Assembly (NCBI RefSeq): GCF_000264905.1
Contig: NW_006763149.1
Span: forward strand, 776,212-840,211
From: Stereum hirsutum FP-91666 SS1
Lineage: Eukaryota; Basidiomycota; Agaricomycetes; Russulales; Stereaceae
Length of the DNA stretch: 64,000 nucleotides
Direction: 5' to 3'
Both the position numbers and the translations under genes were made by a program. The notes under the pieces are model-generated. The model was not told the origin of the DNA and searched no databases. It saw only the letters and a program-made list of their open reading frames with translations. This document shows positions 58,804-64,000 of this stretch, one piece after another. Every line of letters begins with the position of its first letter. Within the stretch, counting starts at the first letter, position 1.

Positions 58804-59623
58804 GGTCTAGACAATGGAAAGCACGACGTCGAGCAAGTCTTCAAGACGGTGGTCGCTGTCGAGGACGACGATGACGTGCACAAGACGAGCAGAGAACTCG
58901 GAAAGTTTGAAACCTCGAGTGGCGGGCCGGGCCGACACGGTGTATTTTTTACATAGTACGTTCGCCACACTAGTCGCCACACGGCTTGCTTCTCTACCAC
59001 CACCATCTCGCAGCGCTACAGCACGTCGAGCTCGGCTTCACCTTTCGCGCAGATGATCTATCACTAGGATTTCCTTATATCCAAGATATTTTATATGCTG
59101 TCGATGCTTGATCTAGGAGTATATTGGGAGTATCACAAAGTCCTCGTTGGAGGGGACATAGCTTACCTCAGGCTGCGCTCCCGCCCAAGCCATCGAGTCT
59201 CAACTGCCGTCTGGTCACCCTGTGTCATTGAATTCCTTATACAAAGCCAGCTCAACCAATTTGTGGTTGACCCAGAACTCATCATTGAACACATTGACAG
59301 AGTTGATCCTTCTGCACGGCCACGTAACTCGTCTCTGCATTCGGATGGTATCATCTCCTCAAACAAGGTTTCCAGCCAATGGTTACTTCTAGGCAACGTC
59401 ACGCAGATGCTACCTGAGCTCGATGGTGGCACATTGACATGTCTTCTCCTTGCTACCCGCCACACAACCCGCTGTCTAAGTGGCCGTAATAGGATTTCTG
59501 TCCGGTCCTCGTCATGCGATGTTCATCTGGCTTGAGATATAAGGACATACTGAGTATGGCTGTTTAACTTCATATCGAAGGACTGTGAGTTAAGCTCTCG
59601 CACAGTAATCGCCTAAACCGTCT
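58804..59623. other. Divergent intergenic region with one ATG frame
   Basis: This lies between the divergent TIM50 and 7-TM genes. A plus-strand ATG frame at 59095-59535 (146 codons, containing QFVVDPELIIEHIDRVDPS) is open and has moderately protein-like composition, but no recognised family and an opposed open frame over it. It could be a small lineage-specific gene; unproven. Confidence 0.35.
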
Positions 59624-61095
59624 ATGTCGACAAGTCAAGAGGTAGCTTCCCTTGTTGGAGCAGGGCAGGAGATTGCAAGTGCTGTCTCGACCATGGTACC
59701 CGAGAGCGTTCTCTACGGTATGCGACCCTTCTGTCTGTTAGGTGCTTACATGGAATGATCTGACGGATATTTTCAGGAGCGTATCTCATATTCATGATAT
59801 TCGCGGCTATAATATTACAGTATGTCTTTCGTTCATCTTAAACTCTCCGTTTAACTCACGGTATCAACTATATTTAATTGGCCGGCAGCGCGAAGCGGGA
59901 GCGTACAAAGGCCCATATAATTATGTTCTCCGTTTCAACTATCATGTTTGCCATGTCCACGACTCTCTGGACGTTCGACATCATCAATATCGTTCTGCCT
60001 CTCCATCAGATGTTTTCTTACACCGACACACAAGCTGCTGTCGCGAAGAACTTCTCAAACATCAATGAGACGAAGTACTTTCTTGGGTCTATTATCTTCA
60101 CTCTGGAGGTCAGGATTTCACCATCTGACTACGCTACAAGTTAGATTTCCACCGAGGTTGACGTGGATCCAATATGTATAGTTCATAATGGGCGACGCGG
60201 TCATTGCCTGGCGTGCGTGTGCGATATGGAACATGAACAAGCGTATCATACTGTTCTTCGGAACAATGTTATCATTGTCTCTCAGTGAGCCTCCCATCTT
60301 CACACCAAGCAGATTGTATCCTGACTCATTTTACAGCACTGACGTGTGTTTACGTTGGTTGTGTCGGAGTCAATGATTGGGATTTCCTTGATAGGCCTGC
60401 CTCATGCCAGGATATGGTAACGGCAGCATTCTTCGTGTCCGTTGCGAGTAATCTCGCTTCGACATGCATGATTGGACTAAAAGCATGGTCAGTTCCTTTA
60501 CTTACTTTGAGACCATGGCCATTTCATTCCACCTTTTTTGTTCTGATACTAAGTATTTTTCCTTTTTCTGCAGGCACCTGCGTAAAGATATGCGCGCCAG
60601 TAACAAGGACGGATGGTCGTCTGCTGGGAAAGTAGTACTTCTACTCGTCGAATCGGGCTTTATATGGCTAGTTATCTGGGTGCGTCAAAATTTCTAGCCT
60701 CGCTTTTGATTGTACTCAGAAGTGCTTTGATGTATATAACTGTCATGATTCATAGCTCTCCCAATGCTTCACCTACCTCCCCGTTTTCACGCCTTCTAGT
60801 GGGACCGCTGCATGGATTGCAAATAACGTCCTCAATTCCGTTGGTAACCAGATCGTTGTACGTCCTCTTCGCCATCTACGTATAAGACTGCGAGGAATCG
60901 AAGATGCAGATTTCCATCCCACCTTCCATCACTCTCAAGGGCCTCTACCCAGCGATCGTCATCGTCCTGGTACACCACCAATACACCATCTGGGACACCT
61001 CGAACATCTCCCTCAATGGGGACGTCTCTCCCAACGTGGACAACAGTCTTGGAGATATGCAATTTATGCCCCAACATACTTCTATGGAGCCATAA
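59624..61095 (+). CDS. Seven-transmembrane protein of an Agaricomycete-expanded family
   Basis: Starts at an ATG at 59624 (MSTSQEVASLVGAGQEIASA) and splices through about eight exons to TAA at 61093-61095. Hydrophobic segments follow in order: YGAYLIFMIFAAIIL, MFSVSTIMFAMSTTLWTF, FIMGDAVIAWRACAIWNM with KRIILFFGTMLSLSL, ALTCVYVGCVGV, MVTAAFFVSVASNLASTCMI, VVLLLVESGFIWLVIW, and a last span including YPAIVIVLVHHQYTIWDTS. The GDxxxxWRxxxxW motif after TM3 and the (Y)PxxVIVLV...IWDT ending are typical of an expanded 7-TM family in mushrooms with GPCR-like topology. Ligand and function are unknown. Confidence 0.8.
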
Positions 61096-61191
61096 ATGTA
61101 TTTCTTGTCCGAATAATTTAATGGCATGCCAGGGGGGACCAAAGCCGAAAGCGAGCAGCTTCAGAAATTGTTCAAAGATGGAATGCGTTTG

Positions 61192-61224
61192 TGTAGACAA
61201 TTACGCGGCACATTTCTGTCTACA
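61192..61224. repeat. Short perfect inverted repeat downstream of the 7-TM gene
   Basis: TGTAGACA at 61192-61199 and TGTCTACA at 61217-61224 are perfect inverted copies separated by 17 bases. It could form a hairpin in the 3' flank of the 7-TM transcript. No known function. Confidence 0.4.
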
Positions 61225-61481
61225 TAAATGATATAAATTATAACAACAATTTACTACTTGTTACCGAACCTCACGATTGACCGCATTCAGGTGGCCCGTG
61301 GGTAGTAAAGCCCTCAGCTTGGGCCACACCATGACGACATTCTCAGCGCCACACCGGGCCACGCCTTCCGTTGGTCGTGCAATTGTGCCGAATGCGGAGA
61401 TGGAACGTCAAGAGGTCCTCGAAGAAAGTTGTTCGCTCACGCTCCTTCTTCCTGACCATCACCACGACTCTTCGCCTCGAC

Positions 61482-64000
61482 ATGGCCAGAGGTTACTTTG
61501 ACACCGTTCTGCGCAACAGTTCCCCTCCTGCCGTCAGGAAGGAGGTCCCTCTAATAGGTCCCGCATTACAGCATCTTCCATACGACCTCCTGCTGAACAT
61601 CATCACACATTTGGATAATCGAGACATTAGTCCTATAGTACTGGTGTGTGCTCTATCTTCTCATTAAGTAGGTTAGTCCCGACTGACTTGTATGCTTCCG
61701 TCACGAAATGTTTAGACATGTAAAACACTGCACGCTTTCGTCATGACGCGGCCAGTGTATCGACATCTCGCAGCAGGACTTCTGCGCCGCTGTAGAGCTT
61801 TACCTCTCGCCGGCTTCCAACGACTCGGAGATCTCTCAACGGACCAACTAATACATCTCGTCAATAAAGCCGCACGACTAGAACGAGGCTGGCTGACCCG
61901 CACACCACGACCCGCTCGATCATCCCTCTATTCGCCCTTACTCAACTCTCCTTCCTCCTCTCCTTCTAAAGGCAAGGGCAAAGCAAAAGCCAACTCCGCC
62001 GATGATTCAGACATTCGATTAGATGATGACGGCAACCGAGATTGGTACAAGATCGTGAGCACACCGCCGGACGAAGAGGTAGACTGGCTTTCGCCCATTA
62101 CGGCATGCTATACGCTTTGCGCCACAAAGAGTGGGAAGGTTGTGTGTTGGGATGTGCAGAAGGATGAGGGGTTGGCGCAGTGGAACCCTGGAGAAAGATG
62201 GGAGCTGTGGAAGTGTAGGGTTGAGTTTGATGAGCGGTCCGTGTTCTTCACGATGGCCAGGGTGCTCGGCGGAACGTGAGTGCCACAGTGATTTTGTCTA
62301 CTTCCTTTTCTACTTTGTTTCGCGGATATGGCAAGTCTTGGTGTGCGAACTATATCCTTGCCGCGTCTGCGTATTTGCCTTTACACTTAACACTTGCGAA
62401 GCAAGATGTGTGGCGTAACATTGCGTTGGAACCTATATCATCTCGTCGAGATTGAGTTCACATCTGCCAGATTCGGAGCGTTACTTTTGATGGTGCCCAC
62501 TGCCTAATATTTATAGACCAATCACCTTCTTATAACCATTCGCTGATATATATTGTCTTGAAAGCAGTTACGACGACAAACTCATGGAATTTGCGCTCAT
62601 GCAAATAAAATTCCCCGACCCCAACCTCGAGAGCTTACCATCAACAAGATCAAACCCACGAGAAGCCCCCGCTTTCTTTCCGTTGAAAACATTCAAAATG
62701 ACGGGTCTCGTGATGAACGTCTTCCTCCTCGACCCCGTCGCGCGATTGCTCTCAGGCTTCATCTGGATCGTCAGCTCCAGTACGATTGGGCTTTTCGTCC
62801 TTCCAGATTGGAACCGTGATGAGTATGTTTTCGTGGACACGAAGATACCCTGCGTGAGTCAAACCACGATCTACCTCACATCGACGTCCAGTCTGACATT
62901 CTGCCTGCATATTAAATTAATTACCTTCCGACTTAGGTTTCATCGCATAATTGGTCGTGCATACTACGAAATAATGAGATCGTGATACACTCCGAAGAGG
63001 CAGACAGAGCCGTCCAACATTTCTACCCCCTCTCCTTACTTCGCCAACACATCACCCCTCTTTCCCCCCTCAGTGGCAATGCACCATTCGTCACTGGCAT
63101 TCTCCGGTCACCCCATATCGTCTCACGACCGTTCGAATTTCCACTATTACCTCCGGAATCATACAAGCCTCCCTTTCCAGACGAAGAGGAAGAAGCGAAC
63201 GATGCTGGACAGGGTCAGCAGGGTCAACCACAAATACAGAACCAGAACGGTGCACTTGTCGTGCAGACTACTTTCCAACAGCAGCAACCCCAAAACCCAC
63301 AACTCACAGCAGGAGCCTCGACCTCTGCCGTCGCCACATCCGCTGCCTCTTCCTCCTCCAGTAACTACGCCACCGACGGAGAAGACGACTCTGATCACAA
63401 TCATCCAGCAGACCAAGCCCTCGCTCGCCACATCTCCCGCAGTCCCCTCCCCAATCCCTTCACCTTCCCGACATGGTATCCCGAGTCTGCGCATTTTGTG
63501 CGACAGTGGTGGCCAACGCTGGCGGGGGTTCCGAGCTTGAGCTGTACGGTCGTGCTTTTGGCTCATCATCAGAGGAGAACGCATAGGACGAAGTATGTTC
63601 TTAGTCAGCACTATTTCCAGGTACCAGTCTCCGAGGTCGAAATGGAGACTACGACGGGGGAGACACAGGCTGCGGGGACGAATGGGGCCGGGGCAGGCCA
63701 GGTCGCCATCGTCAATGGCCATGGTCATATCCAAGCCGCGAACGGCCACTCGAACGGTACGACACACGCGCACACACTTTCGAACGGTGCTGGTCCCAGC
63801 GGGAGCGCACGCGGAAACGCGAAAGCAAACTCAAACGGGCATCGTAGTCCGGAAGATGCGCTGATGAAGATGTGGTACGTCAGTGCGCCGTTCGAAATCG
63901 TGTGCGTTATGGATGTTGTGAGCGATGAAGGGGATGGAGACCCACCTGGAGAGGCGGTGGAACATCCCAGACCGTTATTGGCGGTCGATTTTGGGCATGC
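61482..64000 (+). CDS. F-box domain protein (partial at right edge)
   Basis: Starts at an ATG at 61482 (MARGYFDTVLRN). The first two exons carry an F-box: LIGPALQHLPYDLLLNIITH, LDNRDISPIVL, then TCKTLHAFVMTRPVYRHLA after an intron. A Lys/Gly-rich Ser linker and a beta-rich region follow (ATKSGKVVCWDVQKDEG, FKMTGLVMNVFLLDPVARLL, SSTIGLFVLPDWNRDEYVFV), which could be blades of a WD40/propeller-like substrate domain. The last exon has a long Gln/Asn/Ser/Gly low-complexity insert and continues to the edge (MWYVSAPFEIVCVMDVV). F-box proteins recruit substrates to SCF ubiquitin ligases through Skp1. The substrate is unknown, and the 3' end is outside the window. Confidence 0.8.

Noticed and set aside
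1..64000. CRISPR arrays, bacterial operons, riboswitches, tRNA or rRNA genes
   Set aside because: None was recognised by eye. The sequence is eukaryotic with spliceosomal introns; a tRNA scan would be needed to exclude tRNAs fully.

Overview
The window is nuclear DNA from a filamentous basidiomycete, most likely a mushroom-forming Agaricomycete. The evidence is dense genes on both strands, many 50-80 nt GT-AG introns (about twenty in one gene), lineage-typical families (DUF6699, DUF2828, SWIM-type MULE transposase, expanded P450s, 7-TM proteins) and a fungal CBM1 cellulose-binding module, which suggests life on plant matter. Gene models below were built by reading splice sites and checking reading-frame phase by hand. 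Several are exact at every junction: dynamin, SET methyltransferase, INO1, DUF2828, Sen15 and the first large gene.

Layout. 0-25 kb is ordinary gene space: the tail of an unknown gene (+), a 986-aa Cys- and acid-rich basidiomycete protein (+), a dynamin-family GTPase (-), a neutral ceramidase (-), a CBM1-bearing CE16/GDSL acetylesterase (-), a DUF2828 vWA protein (+), and two tandem MYND-finger proteins (-). About 25-39.7 kb is a gene-poor accessory island. It holds ATTAGC-motif clusters, one Cys-rich hypothetical gene, diverged tandem duplications, a DUF6699 pseudogene with an in-frame stop, a frameshifted Mug190-type C2-domain relic and an apparently intact MULE transposase. From 39.7 kb ordinary gene space resumes: a SETD6/Rkm4-like lysine methyltransferase (+), a third MYND paralogue (-), a second CE16 esterase without CBM1 (+), inositol-3-phosphate synthase (+), two tandem P450s (-), the tRNA-splicing endonuclease subunit Sen15 (-), TIM50 (-), a 7-TM protein (+) and an F-box protein (+) that runs off the right edge.

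How genes work together. No operon-like or clearly coordinated pathway is visible. The two CE16 esterases probably act on plant polysaccharide acetyl groups, and the two P450s are local duplicates. INO1, Sen15, TIM50 and the SET methyltransferase are core cell functions. I did not find convincing evidence of a wholly new system. The most unusual items are the MYND trio, the 25-39.7 kb island with its possible non-autonomous element, and the interrupted DUF6699 locus.
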